Of a stretch of DNA of 64,000 bases, positions 1 to 8,529 are shown one piece after another. Position 1 is the stretch's first letter; every line of letters begins with the position of its first letter. The DNA is from Gilvimarinus xylanilyticus (GTDB taxonomy: Bacteria > Pseudomonadota > Gammaproteobacteria > Pseudomonadales > Cellvibrionaceae). A program made the position numbers and the translations under genes. The stretch is taken from contig NZ_JAMFTH010000001.1 in the NCBI RefSeq assembly GCF_024195295.1, forward strand, positions 1,240,001 to 1,304,000, given 5' to 3'. The notes beneath the pieces were generated by a model. The model made no database searches and was not told where the DNA came from. It saw only the letters and a list, made by a program, of their open reading frames with translations.

Positions 1-1
1 C

Positions 2-1567
2 TTTAACCGCAAAGACATACTGGGTCGCAGTATTACTCAACTTCCCTATTGCGAACCCTTGAGCGGCTGCTGGATCGAGCTTGAGCACACCCAAAGCGAG
101 CGCGAGCCCTTTCGCGGGTTTGAGCTACGCTGCGAAAAACCCGGACAAAAGCCGCGCTTTATCAGCTTAAGCGGCATGCCTGTGTTTGATGATAAGCAAA
201 ATTTTTGCGGCTACCGGGGCATTGGCCAGGACATTACCGCACGCCGCGAATCCGAAGACCGGGTGCATTTTCTCGCCACCCATGACAGCTTAACCGAGCT
301 ACCCAACCGGTTTATGTTTCACGAAATTCTCGACGTTGCTTTAAAATCGGCCCAACGCCATAACCGCGCACTGGCGGTATTGTTTATCGATCTTGATCGG
401 TTCAAAAACATTAACGACACGCTGGGCCATGATGCCGGCGACCAACTGCTTCAAGTTATTGGTCAACGTTTCACCCAGACATTACGTGCCAGCGATGTGG
501 TTGCGCGCCTGGGCGGCGACGAATTTGTGGTACTGCTGCAAGACATTCATACCGAGCAAGACGCGCGTATAGCGGCGCAAAAACTGATAGCCGCTGCCGT
601 TAACCCCGTCATCATACGCGACCAGGAATGCCGGGTAACGGCGAGCGTGGGCATTTGCATGTACCCGGCCGATGCCGACGACGGCGAAAGCCTGATGAAA
701 AACGCCGATATCGCCATGTACTTGGCTAAAGAAGAAGGCAAAAACACCTACCAGTTCTACTCCCCCAACCTTCAGGCCCGCTCGCGCGAGCGCCTGGAGC
801 TAGAAAATCACCTGCGTTTGGCCGTAGAGCAGGATCAACTGTTTTTACACTACCAAGCCAAGCGCGACTTAAAAACCGGCGCTGTAGCCGGGGTTGAAGC
901 GCTGGTGCGCTGGCAACACCCAAGCCTTGGTGTAGTTCCGCCTAACGACTTTATTCCCCTGGCTGAAGAAACCGGCTTAATTGTGTTAATCGGCCGCTGG
1001 GTACTCAAAACGGCCTGCCTGCAGAGCGCTCACTGGCAGCAGCAAGGGCTATTGCCTGTGTGTATGTCGGTAAATTTATCGCCGCGCCAGTTTTACGATG
1101 AATATTTGATTGAAGACATTCGCCTAGCCCTTCAAGAGTCCGGACTCGCGCCCGCCAACCTGGAGCTGGAAATTACCGAAAGCATGGTTATGCAAAATAC
1201 TGATCGCGCTATCGATATTTTACGCAGCCTTAAAGCGCTGGGGGTTCGCCTGGCCATTGATGACTTTGGCGTAGGCTATTCGTTGCTGGCACAGATCAAA
1301 CAGTTTCCGGTAGATACTCTTAAGGTCGACAGCTCATTTATCCGCGACATTCCCGCCAATTTTGAAGACAAAGCCATTACCCAGGCGATTATTGCGATGG
1401 GCAAAACCCTCAGCTTAACGGTCATCGCCGAAGGTGTAGAAACCCTCGAGCAGGAATCGTTTCTGCGCGAGCACAACTGCGACCAATCCCAAGGTTATTT
1501 CTTCAGCCGTCCCATTGCGGCCGAAGGATTAGAGGCCCTCTTAAGAGACAACTCCACAGCAAAATAA
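2..1567 (+). CDS. PAS-GGDEF-EAL c-di-GMP signalling protein (5' end missing)
   Basis: This is the C-terminal part of a diguanylate cyclase/phosphodiesterase. The frame is open back to base 2, so the gene starts outside the window, and the TTG at 59 is not a convincing start. The visible fragment begins in a PAS/PAC segment ending GIGQDITARR. A GGDEF domain follows, with the intact GGDEF signature at residues 171-175 of the fragment. An EAL domain follows, with EAL at 299-301, DDFG and KVDSSFI metal/catalytic motifs and EGVET. Both catalytic domains look intact, so it may make and degrade c-di-GMP, or one domain may regulate the other. No membrane segment is visible in this part. It ends 31 bases from a convergent small gene. 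The family is certain; the net activity is not. Confidence 0.93.
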   Translation, partial: FNRKDILGRSITQLPYCEPLSGCWIELEHTQSEREPFRGFELRCEKPGQKPRFISLSGMPVFDDKQNFCGYRGIGQDITARRESEDRVHFLATHDSLTELPNRFMFHEILDVALKSAQRHNRALAVLFIDLDRFKNINDTLGHDAGDQLLQVIGQRFTQTLRASDVVARLGGDEFVVLLQDIHTEQDARIAAQKLIAAAVNPVIIRDQECRVTASVGICMYPADADDGESLMKNADIAMYLAKEEGKNTYQFYSPNLQARSRERLELENHLRLAVEQDQLFLHYQAKRDLKTGAVAGVEALVRWQHPSLGVVPPNDFIPLAEETGLIVLIGRWVLKTACLQSAHWQQQGLLPVCMSVNLSPRQFYDEYLIEDIRLALQESGLAPANLELEITESMVMQNTDRAIDILRSLKALGVRLAIDDFGVGYSLLAQIKQFPVDTLKVDSSFIRDIPANFEDKAITQAIIAMGKTLSLTVIAEGVETLEQESFLREHNCDQSQGYFFSRPIAAEGLEALLRDNSTAK

Positions 1568-1598
1568 ACACCGGAAATCATACGCCCTGAAGATCGCA

Positions 1599-1907
1599 CT
1601 ACGCCCTGTTCCTCCAGTCGCCAATCACAAGCATTGCCACACAGCTAAACCAAATAGCTACACCGTAAAACAACGACAAGTTATCGCCATTAAAAAGACT
1701 GCGCCCTATCAACATTGCCGTGGGGGTAGCAATACCGCCCGCCATAATACCCACGCAAATGGATTGCCTTAGGTTAGACCGTAAGTCTTTTTTATAGAAT
1801 TTTCCACAATGGGGACAACCGAAGGATTTTTCTGGATTGCGCCAGTCCTCGCAAAGCGCCTGTTGAGCGGTGAAAATTTGATTGCAGCTGGGGCACTGGT
1901 AGGACAT
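1599..1907 (-). CDS. small zinc-ribbon membrane protein
   Basis: A 102-residue protein of unknown function. The N-terminus carries two CxxC pairs (CPSC and CPHC) separated by about 23 residues, which suggests a zinc ribbon. Two hydrophobic segments follow (about residues 50-72 and 76-95), so it is probably a small inner-membrane protein with a cytosolic zinc finger. The chosen start is the ATG at 1907, with an AAGG about ten bases upstream. A TTG at 1949 would add 14 residues and overlap the upstream gene. It lies downstream of the gene ending at 1943 and may share its transcript. No specific function is recognised. Confidence 0.6.
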   Translation of the reverse strand: MSYQCPSCNQIFTAQQALCEDWRNPEKSFGCPHCGKFYKKDLRSNLRQSICVGIMAGGIATPTAMLIGRSLFNGDNLSLFYGVAIWFSCVAMLVIGDWRNRA

Positions 1908-1942
1908 ATCAACGCCTTGATAATTATGTTTTTTAAGCGCGC

Positions 1943-2419
1943 CTACCAACGGGCCTTATCCCACATCTCGGGGTTGGCCCAAAAGCGCGGATTATTCCAG
2001 GTTCGTTTGTGATTATAATTGCTGATATTATAAGTGTAGAGTGCCAAGCTTTCGCCATTTTCCTCTATCTTTGCCTGTCTTTTAAAACCCAGGCCGACGA
2101 AATCACTTTGATTCCAACCGCTATTTTCAGTGACTAACACTGCAATTTGGCGGGTACCATAATTGCGCAGCAGTCCGATTAAAGTTTGTCCCCGAGCGTG
2201 ATCGATGTGCTCAAGGGTATCGGTAATCATGGCAAGATCTTGAACCTCTGGCAGTGTCAGCCCCTCTTTCGCATCATCCGGCGTCAGAAAAGTAGCGTCA
2301 CAGCCATGATGCTCAGACCAGCGGCTCGCCAGCTTCTCGCTGGTTTCTCCCAGAGCAACCATGGTTTTGGGCTGGCAACCGTCGATGATGTTGGCGAGCG
2401 CTTGTATTGGTTCAGACAT
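1943..2419 (-). CDS. conserved protein, probably DUF6231 family
   Basis: A 158-residue soluble protein. The middle (PEVQDLAMITDTLEHID) resembles the acidic loop region of class I methyltransferases, and TMVALGETSEKLASRW sits where a SAM-binding loop would be. However, no clean GxGxG motif is present, so methyltransferase activity is not claimed. The C-terminus is rich in Asn and Trp (NPRFWANPEMW). I associate it with a family of unknown function found in pseudomonads and relatives (DUF6231), from memory only. The ATG at 2419 has no obvious ribosome binding site. It is followed closely by the zinc-ribbon membrane protein gene. Confidence 0.6.
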   Translation of the reverse strand: MSEPIQALANIIDGCQPKTMVALGETSEKLASRWSEHHGCDATFLTPDDAKEGLTLPEVQDLAMITDTLEHIDHARGQTLIGLLRNYGTRQIAVLVTENSGWNQSDFVGLGFKRQAKIEENGESLALYTYNISNYNHKRTWNNPRFWANPEMWDKARW

Positions 2420-2513
2420 AAAGGTTTGATAAATTCATGAATTCAACGTCAGTATCACACCTTACCCTAATGCACCGCAAGGCGATAACCAACGACTAAT
2501 CCCAGCTTTGGGG

Positions 2514-2822
2514 CTACCTCAAAACGATACCGCAACCCGGGCACTCCACCCTGTCAGACTTTTTCAGATCCAAAGCCGTTATGCCGCCCATAGGTAATGA
2601 GGCGCCACAGGAAGGACAGCGCCAAAAAACTCGCATTAAACCATAAATGATGATCGCTACGACACCAAGCAAGCCCACATCCGGCCAGCCAAGCTCTGAA
2701 TCATGCACTGGATGAATCGCACCCAAAACCCCAAACCCTAACAGCACCACCAACACCGAGCTGATGCTGAACACTCTGCGGCGAGCTCGGAATTTTCGGG
2801 ACAAATCATCTGCAAAAAACAT
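2514..2822 (-). CDS. membrane protein with C-terminal zinc ribbon, unknown function
   Basis: A 102-residue protein with a basic N-terminus (RKFRARRR), two hydrophobic segments (about residues 18-36 and 47-66), and a C-terminal CPSC...CPGC zinc-ribbon pair. Its start overlaps the end of the interrupted methyltransferase gene by 17 bases, so the two are probably translationally coupled. The architecture mirrors the small gene at 1599-1907 in reverse order: here the membrane segments come first and the ribbon last. No function can be assigned. Confidence 0.55.
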   Translation of the reverse strand: MFFADDLSRKFRARRRVFSISSVLVVLLGFGVLGAIHPVHDSELGWPDVGLLGVVAIIIYGLMRVFWRCPSCGASLPMGGITALDLKKSDRVECPGCGIVLR

Positions 2823-3456
2823 ATTCTTTCAATCTCGAATAACAAGTTTTACCACACGCGAGAATGGTCGGTTTTTCAACGGGACTTTTGAAAAATGCTC
2901 GATAATTATTTTCTGGACTGCCACCTATCGTCCAAGTATTCATAACGTCATCCCACAGGCATACGAACTCGCTGAACAAGTTTCTATAATCACTAGGCCT
3001 ACTGTAGCGCATATCCACACCAAAGCTTGATGAAAACTCCTTTTCCTCAGAAGCACTAAACTCTGACAGGTGAACAATGCCACCGGGCTTTAGCACACGC
3101 ATAATCTCCTTCACTGTACGCTTTCTCTCTTTTTCTACCGCAATAGTCGTCAAGACCGCACAAATGACGACAGCATCAAATGAGTCGTCAGCGAAGGGTA
3201 AACCTTTCTCGCATGAGTTTATCAGCGGGAGAGTCGGACATATCCCTTAGCCGCGCAAAACCATGCAAAAAGCGGAGTCAACCCCCACCACATTGAGGTA
3301 ACCATTATGGATAAGCTTTTTACCTATCCGCCCGTAGCCACATCCGAAATCAAGCAGCCTCGCCTGGGGACAAACCAAGCTCTGAAATTTACTCCACTCT
3401 ATTTCCAAGTTAAAATTAACCTGCTTCGCGGCTTTATCCCAAGCTTCAGCATCCAT
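2806..3456 (-). pseudogene. class I SAM-dependent methyltransferase interrupted by one in-frame TAA
   Basis: One reading frame of 217 codons runs from the ATG at 3456 (preceded by GAGGTG) to the stop at 2806. It is broken only by a TAA at 3249-3247, codon 70. Before the stop are the SAM-binding motif LDFGCGYGRIG (residues about 35-45) and the acidic motif VGVD (57-60). After it, in the same frame, come CPTLPLINSCEKGLPFADDS, FDAVVICAVL and the late methyltransferase motif LKPGGIVHLSEF. Both halves are needed for a Rossmann-fold methyltransferase, so this is a single nonsense lesion (or a sequencing error), not two genes. It follows the HAD gene by eight bases and overlaps the next gene. Confidence 0.8.
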
Positions 3457-3464
3457 AGAGCACC

Positions 3465-4136
3465 TCAGTCAACTCGCTCAAGCGCGCGTAAGCACCGCGC
3501 AAGCTCTCCCACCCCAGATACAATACCGTCGCATAGTTGAGGCGCCGAAAAGTATTCACTTTTAACCCATACCGTGAACATACCAAGCTTTCTGGCGGGC
3601 TCAATGTCTGCGGTAGGGTTATCGCCAACAAATAACGCCTCGTCTGCTGCTACTGACAACTCATCAAGACAGGCTTGAAAAATAGTCGCATCCGGCTTTT
3701 TACAGCCAAGCGATTCGGATATACAAATAGATGAGAAGAAGCGTTTGATACCACTGGCTTCAATTTTCGCCATCTGCCCTTTGACTCTTCCGTTGGTGAC
3801 TAGCCCCAGCTGATACCTCCCATGCAGCTGTTTGAGTGTTGCCATAACACCAGAAAACAGGACTGGCCGCTCGCCATAACGATCTTTAAAGTCGACAAAA
3901 AGTCGTTGCGCTAAGCCCGAGCTCCCGACTCCCAACTCATGACATGCCGATACATAGGCATCTAGCTTATCGGCATAGCCATTCGCCTGCTGGCTAAGGC
4001 ACACAGCTGAGTACACTGGTGCTGAGAATGCCGCTAGTTCAGCAAACAAACCATGCTGCTCCAGTAAAAAACGCCGCATGGTTTCCGTTCGATCAATAAG
4101 CGTTTCATCCAGATCAAAGAGAATTGCTTTAATCAT
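3465..4136 (-). CDS. HAD-superfamily hydrolase
   Basis: A 223-residue haloacid-dehalogenase-type phosphatase. Motif I is DLDET (Asp8 nucleophile, Asp10) directly after the start, motif II is VTNG, the motif III lysine is in CKKPD, and motif IV is GDNPTAD. The helical cap between motifs I and II points to subfamily I (YjjG/phosphoglycolate-phosphatase-like). The substrate is not deducible. I placed the start at the ATG at 4136, which gives the usual MIKAILFDLDET opening. A GTG at 4196 would add 20 residues of poor similarity. It appears to be the first gene of a short operon with the interrupted methyltransferase and the membrane protein. Confidence 0.85.
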   Translation of the reverse strand: MIKAILFDLDETLIDRTETMRRFLLEQHGLFAELAAFSAPVYSAVCLSQQANGYADKLDAYVSACHELGVGSSGLAQRLFVDFKDRYGERPVLFSGVMATLKQLHGRYQLGLVTNGRVKGQMAKIEASGIKRFFSSICISESLGCKKPDATIFQACLDELSVAADEALFVGDNPTADIEPARKLGMFTVWVKSEYFSAPQLCDGIVSGVGELARCLRALERVD

Positions 4137-4307
4137 TGTAGTACCCGAAGAAATTGAACAGCTTACGAGCCTACTAAGGCCAGGCAAAGGAGCCACAGCG
4201 CTGGGGGACAGAACCGAACGCCGTTGCTGGCGAGAACCGACAACCCCTAAAGTACATTAAAACGCACTTTACGCCAAATATGCTTCTCTACATCCAACAT
4301 TCAGGAC

Positions 4308-4378
4308 TTACAAAAACAATCTAAAAGTGCTATCTTTAAAACATAAGCCTCAAAAATCGACTTAAGGTCCTGATTTTT
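4308..4378 (+). promoter_or_regulatory. possible hipBA promoter and operator
   Basis: A -35-like TTACAA (4308-4313) is 17 bases from a -10-like TATCTT (4331-4336). Between this and the hipB start lies an inverted repeat AAAAATC (4352-4358) / GATTTTT (4372-4378), with GACTTAAGGTC inside it. A more distant pair, TCAGGACTTA (4301-4310) and TAAGGTCCTGA (4363-4373), is also inverted. HipB-type antitoxins autoregulate by binding such palindromes. The assignment is inference. Confidence 0.4.
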
Positions 4379-4385
4379 ACACATT

Positions 4386-4709
4386 ATGAGACAAAATTAC
4401 GCCAAAACCACTGCCGCCGACCTGGGCGAACGCCTGAAGCAGGCGCGCCTTAATCTCGACCTAACCCAAGTGGAGACCGCCGAGCGCGCGGGTGTTACCC
4501 GTAAAGCGGTGTTAAACGCCGAAAAGGGCCAGGCCACACTGGAAGTGTTTGTTGCCATTATGCACGCACTTGACCAGGCGGCGCAGCTGGACAACTTTCT
4601 GCCGCCTCCGCCCATCTCGCCAGTGCAGCTGGCGAAGCTGCAGGGCAAAAAACGCAAGCGCGCCTCCGGCAGTCGTAAAGAAGACGAACAGGAGCCCAGC
4701 ACATGGTAA
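4386..4709 (+). CDS. hipB: HipB-like antitoxin / helix-turn-helix regulator
   Basis: A 107-residue protein with a Cro/C1-type helix-turn-helix at about residues 13-65 (LGERLKQARLNLDLTQVETA, then AGVTRKAVLNAEKG), as in HipB antitoxins. The tail is proline-rich (LPPPPISP) and then strongly basic (GKKRKRASGSRK). It overlaps the hipA-like gene by seven bases (ATGGTAA), which fits translational coupling and stoichiometric antitoxin production. By family analogy it binds its own promoter and neutralises the kinase. Candidate palindromes are present upstream. Confidence 0.85.
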   Translation: MRQNYAKTTAADLGERLKQARLNLDLTQVETAERAGVTRKAVLNAEKGQATLEVFVAIMHALDQAAQLDNFLPPPPISPVQLAKLQGKKRKRASGSRKEDEQEPSTW

Positions 4710-6019
4710 TGGAAGTGGTGGCCGTCACCTACGGTGAACACGAGGTGGGTGCAGTGACCTTTGATACTGCCACAGGCCTGGGAGCGTTTGAATACACCCA
4801 GAGCTTTATCAAAACCGGCATCGAGCTGTCGCCCCTGAAAATGCCGCTGGCACAGCGGATTTACACCTTCCCCGAGCTGGACTTTCATACCTTTAAAGGC
4901 CTGCCAGGAATGATTGCCGACTCGCTACCCGACGACTTTGGCAACGCGGTACTTAACGCCTGGGTCGCCAGTCAGGGCAAACAGACCGCCGACATCACCC
5001 CCTTGCAGCGGCTGCAATACACCGGCCGTCGGGGCATGGGGGCGCTCGAATACCACCCCGCCACCCGCTTAAAAAGTCTGAATGCATCCACCCAGGTTGA
5101 AGTGGAGCAACTGGTGACGATTGCGCAGGAAATTCTGGACCAGCGCGAGGAATTTAAGGTTTCCCTGCAAAGCGATGGCAGCGACGAGCGCGAAGCCATG
5201 CTAGCGTTGTTATCGGTGGGTATGAGCGCGGGCGGCGCGCGACCCAAGGCCGTACTGGCTTTTAATAAAGACTTTACCCAGGTGCGCTCGGGCCAGGCGC
5301 GGGTGCCAGAAGGCTTTGAGCACTACATCATGAAATTCGACGGCGTAAGTGAACACAATGCCGACCGCGAAACCTTTGGCGACCCCATGGGCTTTGGCGC
5401 CATGGAATATGTGTACTACCTAATGGCGCAAAACTGCGGCATTAGTATGATGCCCTGCCACTTAATCAACGAGGGCGAGCGGCGCCACTTTATCACCCAG
5501 CGCTTTGACCGCGCGGGCAATGACAAAATACACGTTCAAACCCTGAACGGGCTGGCTCACGTGAACTACAAAATACCCGGCTCTTTTTCCTACGCCGAAC
5601 TATTTGAAATGGCACGGCAATTAAAATTGCCAGCCGAAGACGCCGAGCAACTGTTAAAACGCTTGGTGTTTAACATCGTCGCCCGCAACCACGACGACCA
5701 CGCCAAAAACTTCGCCTTCACCCTGCAAGATAACACCTGGCGCCTGGCCCCGGCCTACGATATCGCTTACAGCTACAAACCCGGCAGCCGCTGGGTAAAC
5801 AGCCACTGGATGAGCTTAAACGGCAAACGCGACCACTTCACCCGCGACGACCTGCACAGCCTGAGTCAAATAAGCCCCCTATTCACCCGCAAAAAAATCG
5901 ACCAAACCCTGAAACAAACCTACGACAGCGTAAACGAATGGAAAATGCTCGCCACCGAACATGCCGTACCCAAAAGTTTGATTCGAGAAATTGAGGGGAA
6001 TTTTAGGCTGGACTTGTAA
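4703..6019 (+). CDS. hipA: HipA-family serine/threonine kinase toxin
   Basis: A 438-residue HipA-type kinase with an N-terminal HipA_N region (about 1-110) and a C-terminal kinase domain. Visible catalytic features are the phosphate-binding stretch SAGGARPKAVL with Lys182, the catalytic loop NIVARNHDDHAKNF (Asp331/332, Asn336), and the DFG-like Asp353 in APAYDIAYS. E. coli HipA phosphorylates glutamyl-tRNA synthetase and triggers persistence. The target here is unknown because HipA homologues differ in substrate. All key residues are present, so it should be an active kinase. A second ATG at 4709 is an alternative start. Confidence 0.9.
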   Translation: MVMEVVAVTYGEHEVGAVTFDTATGLGAFEYTQSFIKTGIELSPLKMPLAQRIYTFPELDFHTFKGLPGMIADSLPDDFGNAVLNAWVASQGKQTADITPLQRLQYTGRRGMGALEYHPATRLKSLNASTQVEVEQLVTIAQEILDQREEFKVSLQSDGSDEREAMLALLSVGMSAGGARPKAVLAFNKDFTQVRSGQARVPEGFEHYIMKFDGVSEHNADRETFGDPMGFGAMEYVYYLMAQNCGISMMPCHLINEGERRHFITQRFDRAGNDKIHVQTLNGLAHVNYKIPGSFSYAELFEMARQLKLPAEDAEQLLKRLVFNIVARNHDDHAKNFAFTLQDNTWRLAPAYDIAYSYKPGSRWVNSHWMSLNGKRDHFTRDDLHSLSQISPLFTRKKIDQTLKQTYDSVNEWKMLATEHAVPKSLIREIEGNFRLDL

Positions 6020-6043
6020 CTGGACAGAGTAACCAAGAGATCA

Positions 6044-6889
6044 TCACTCACTCTCCACGTCCTTTAATGTCCGACCATGCGCATCCTTCCATGCAACCAA
6101 GCCATTAGCACTACCACCGTGAATAACAGCCGCCGCTGCACTTGGGCTAGAGAACTCCGTATCTTTAACAAAGACCCATCTTCCCTCCTGATGAATCAAG
6201 CCGCCCTCTTCGATTAGCTTATTCCTATGAGCTAAAACAGTCGGCCACTTTTTGGCAGATGCGCGCTCTTCCAACACCGCCTGCGAACCGGCCTTAACCA
6301 ACATACCGTTGGGTGTAAGATAACCAGTAGCTACTGCATCTTTAATCGCACAGGTTAATAGCTCATGCCGCTGACCGGGGCTTTCACTTCCTCCAGTTTT
6401 AACAAAACTTTCAATACCCAACACTGGAAGAATTTGCAGCACTTTTTCCAAAAAGACTTCCATCTCCTCACGATCGGACTCGGGTAGTTTCGAGCCACTA
6501 CCCTGACCATTCATAACAACAGATCGACCTACAACCTTAGCCTCTTCAATAAGCCGACCTTCGATATAGCGCACATGAGCCTTGGTTAAATTTTCATCTT
6601 TACTAATAAAAAATGCAATCTGGTTCCAGTAATCTTTGGATAGATGCGCTTTTACCCGATCTTTTATAGATTCAGCCTCACCGACGTAAATCACACTTTT
6701 ATCATTATCAGGATCTGTGCCTGTCAAGAAGTAAACTCCCGAATTTTGCGACTCTTCACGCTCTAAAATACGGTCAAATTCACTGCGAGGTCCCGCTACA
6801 GCCTTGCCGGTCCAATTCGACAACTCCACAGTGCGCAACCGCTTGGGATCACCAAAAACCAAAAACATCTTCAATGTCGCCGTTGCCAC
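6044..6889 (-). CDS. GIY-YIG nuclease-family protein with C-terminal DUF4357
   Basis: A 281-residue protein. The GIY-YIG core spans about residues 48-120: GVYFL stands in for the first motif, VIYVGEAESIKDRVKAHL gives the YIG motif and the following Arg, and YIEGRLIEEA supplies the catalytic Glu. The C-terminus (FSSPSAAAAVIHGGSANG followed by WKD) matches DUF4357, a domain often attached to GIY-YIG or restriction-like proteins. The start is a GTG at 6889 with AGGA seven bases upstream; an ATG at 6868 has a poorer site. It ends 25 bases from the convergent hipA. Its base composition looks more AT-rich than the housekeeping genes, suggesting acquisition. The cellular role is unknown; DNA processing or defence is possible. 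Confidence 0.8.
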   Translation of the reverse strand: MATATLKMFLVFGDPKRLRTVELSNWTGKAVAGPRSEFDRILEREESQNSGVYFLTGTDPDNDKSVIYVGEAESIKDRVKAHLSKDYWNQIAFFISKDENLTKAHVRYIEGRLIEEAKVVGRSVVMNGQGSGSKLPESDREEMEVFLEKVLQILPVLGIESFVKTGGSESPGQRHELLTCAIKDAVATGYLTPNGMLVKAGSQAVLEERASAKKWPTVLAHRNKLIEEGGLIHQEGRWVFVKDTEFSSPSAAAAVIHGGSANGLVAWKDAHGRTLKDVESE

Positions 6890-7299
6890 AAATCTATCCT
6901 TTTACATTTTTATAACCAACAGTCACCAACCAATCCGGACAGAACACATCTCAAAGGCATGTTTAGCAGTGCTCACGTAGCCACCACCGGAAATTGCAAT
7001 GCTCGAGAAAGCTGCCCATGTCTGACTTTGGCACACACGGGGCCCCTGAGAGCGAGCCGAACGGAGATCGATTTTAGGGGGTAAGCAAACAGGAGGTTTG
7101 CGCAAGTATCGCCAGGGCATGGACGCCCTGTCGATACGGCCTCCTAAAATCGATTGGAGTGAGGGCACCCGGAGGGCCGCGAACCGGGGTGGGCTTTTCT
7201 TTTCGTTAGTTTTCTTTTTCCCACAAAAAAGAAAAGTAACTCGCCCGCCCGGCGACCCGGGCAAACAAAAAGCCCGCTGCGCTCAGCAGCCCCTAAACT
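6890..7299. repeat. gene-free region with two palindromic modules
   Basis: No convincing gene is present. Module 1 is a nested palindrome. The outer arms are 12 bases and perfect (7067-7078 and 7143-7154). Inside are GTATCG/CGATAC (7106-7111, 7132-7137) and CAGGGC/GCCCTG (7113-7118, 7125-7130). Module 2 is an inverted repeat of CTTTTCTTTT (7194-7203) and its complement (7227-7236), flanked by G/C-rich runs. Similar pyrimidine-rich inverted repeats recur between genes in many gammaproteobacteria, so it may be a dispersed element. One copy was noticed in this window. A short GC hairpin followed by GGGCTTTTT on the minus strand (about 7265-7292) could terminate the gene ending at 7300. Confidence 0.6.
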
Positions 7300-8052
7300 T
7301 TACTGCCCCAACAATCCTTTCAACTGATTCACTTTTTCCTGATCTTCCTCAGAAAGGTTTTCCTCAATCGCCTTCTGCGCAGCATCCTGGGCACGAGATC
7401 TAATTTCTTCCTCGGCGCGGTCGCGGGCTTTATCGATAACCGGCTGTACGATCGCGCGGACCAACTCTTTAGCGGTTAAGCCAGTTTCGCGATCACCCAA
7501 ATTGGTACGAGAAAAATCGCTTAAGGTTACGTTTTGGTTTTCATACTGGGGCGATATTAAATCCATAGAAATATCGGTAAAGCTCAGCTTTTCGACCATA
7601 AAGCGGGGTTCGGCACCGGTGGAGTCCTGCGAGGACGAGCTTGAACCGCCTTTATTAAGGCGCTGCATAAGCTCTTGCATATTGGTTTGCGCAATACCCT
7701 TGTCTTCCACAGTCAGTTGCAAGCCATCCACCATAATTTCATCAATCACAATAACCGGCTCGCGCAGACTGGCGGGCTCGACCTGCAAGGCAATTTGCTC
7801 CAACTGGAACAAATAGGGCTCGTTAAAGCCCTCCAGGTTGGCGATGGATAAACCATGTAGCTCGCCGCGACCTTTTTTCAGCTCGAAATTTGCCGAATCC
7901 AGGCTGACTTCGGTTTGCAGCACCTCGGTGCCGATGCGCTCAATACCCCCGGCGACAATGGTGTCGAGGTTTTTAACCAGGTAATAAATACCGCCGCCAA
8001 TCAGCAGCACAAGCACCAATAGGATAATAAGAATAATTTTTACGGCTTTCAT
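7300..8052 (-). CDS. AsmA-like inner-membrane anchored protein
   Basis: A 250-residue protein with one N-terminal membrane helix (about residues 4-27) and a periplasmic body. The segment VSLDSANFELKKGRGELHGL and the repeating pattern of short beta strands resemble the AsmA/DUF748 type of repeating-groove proteins linked to lipid handling in the envelope. The C-terminal 60 residues are charged and helical (ARDRAEEEIRSRAQDAAQKA), probably a coiled coil. A Ser-rich linker (GGSSSSSQ) divides the body. It lies 30 bases downstream of another membrane-anchored coiled-coil gene, probably in one transcript. The role is not established. Confidence 0.6.
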   Translation of the reverse strand: MKAVKIILIILLVLVLLIGGGIYYLVKNLDTIVAGGIERIGTEVLQTEVSLDSANFELKKGRGELHGLSIANLEGFNEPYLFQLEQIALQVEPASLREPVIVIDEIMVDGLQLTVEDKGIAQTNMQELMQRLNKGGSSSSSQDSTGAEPRFMVEKLSFTDISMDLISPQYENQNVTLSDFSRTNLGDRETGLTAKELVRAIVQPVIDKARDRAEEEIRSRAQDAAQKAIEENLSEEDQEKVNQLKGLLGQ

Positions 8053-8082
8053 ATCAGTCGTCCTTTTCTTGAATGGTTAATA

Positions 8083-8439
8083 TTAGGGCGTGGCCGGCGC
8101 TGGCTGAGACGCGTCAGTCGCCGGCTCCTCATCTAAATGCTCTAACGCTTCGCGGGCTCGATCCATTTCGGTCTCGACCGAGTTTACAATCGCATCCCAA
8201 CCCTGCACGATGACCTGATTGGCTTTTTTGACCATTGCCCCTACCGAGTCCTGCTCCATTTTCTTGATAGTCGCTTTCAGACCATCGGCCTGGGCCTGCA
8301 GTTCAGCTTGTTGGGCTTCGAGGGAAGTCACCCGCGCTTTAAGATCCATATGTTGCTCATAGCCCCAGTAAAGCGCCGCGCCCTGGGCGCATACCGCCAC
8401 AACTAATAAAATCAGCAATAATCTCGCAAAAAAGCCCAT
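8083..8439 (-). CDS. membrane-anchored coiled-coil protein, unknown
   Basis: A 118-residue protein with an N-terminal hydrophobic helix (about residues 4-25). A predicted coiled coil follows (about 33-65, with heptad-like LEAQQAELQAQADGLKATI), then an acidic, Ala/Pro-rich tail. The ATG at 8439 has a good AGGGAAG site; a TTG at 8454 would add five residues. It is upstream of the AsmA-like gene and divergent from the FMN enzyme gene. Topology suggests a single-pass protein with a periplasmic coiled coil. No family is recognised. Confidence 0.55.
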   Translation of the reverse strand: MGFFARLLLILLVVAVCAQGAALYWGYEQHMDLKARVTSLEAQQAELQAQADGLKATIKKMEQDSVGAMVKKANQVIVQGWDAIVNSVETEMDRAREALEHLDEEPATDASQPAPATP

Positions 8440-8529
8440 ATTCACTTCCCTCAAGCAATGCGTTCGTCGCCAAAAACGCCTATCATAACGCGCGCTACGC
8501 CTTAAAACACAAGTAAAAAGCCTGTATCC

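Noticed and set aside
3247-3249. Stop-codon recoding in the methyltransferase gene
   Set aside because: The codon is TAA; selenocysteine uses TGA and pyrrolysine uses TAG, and no recoding element is apparent.
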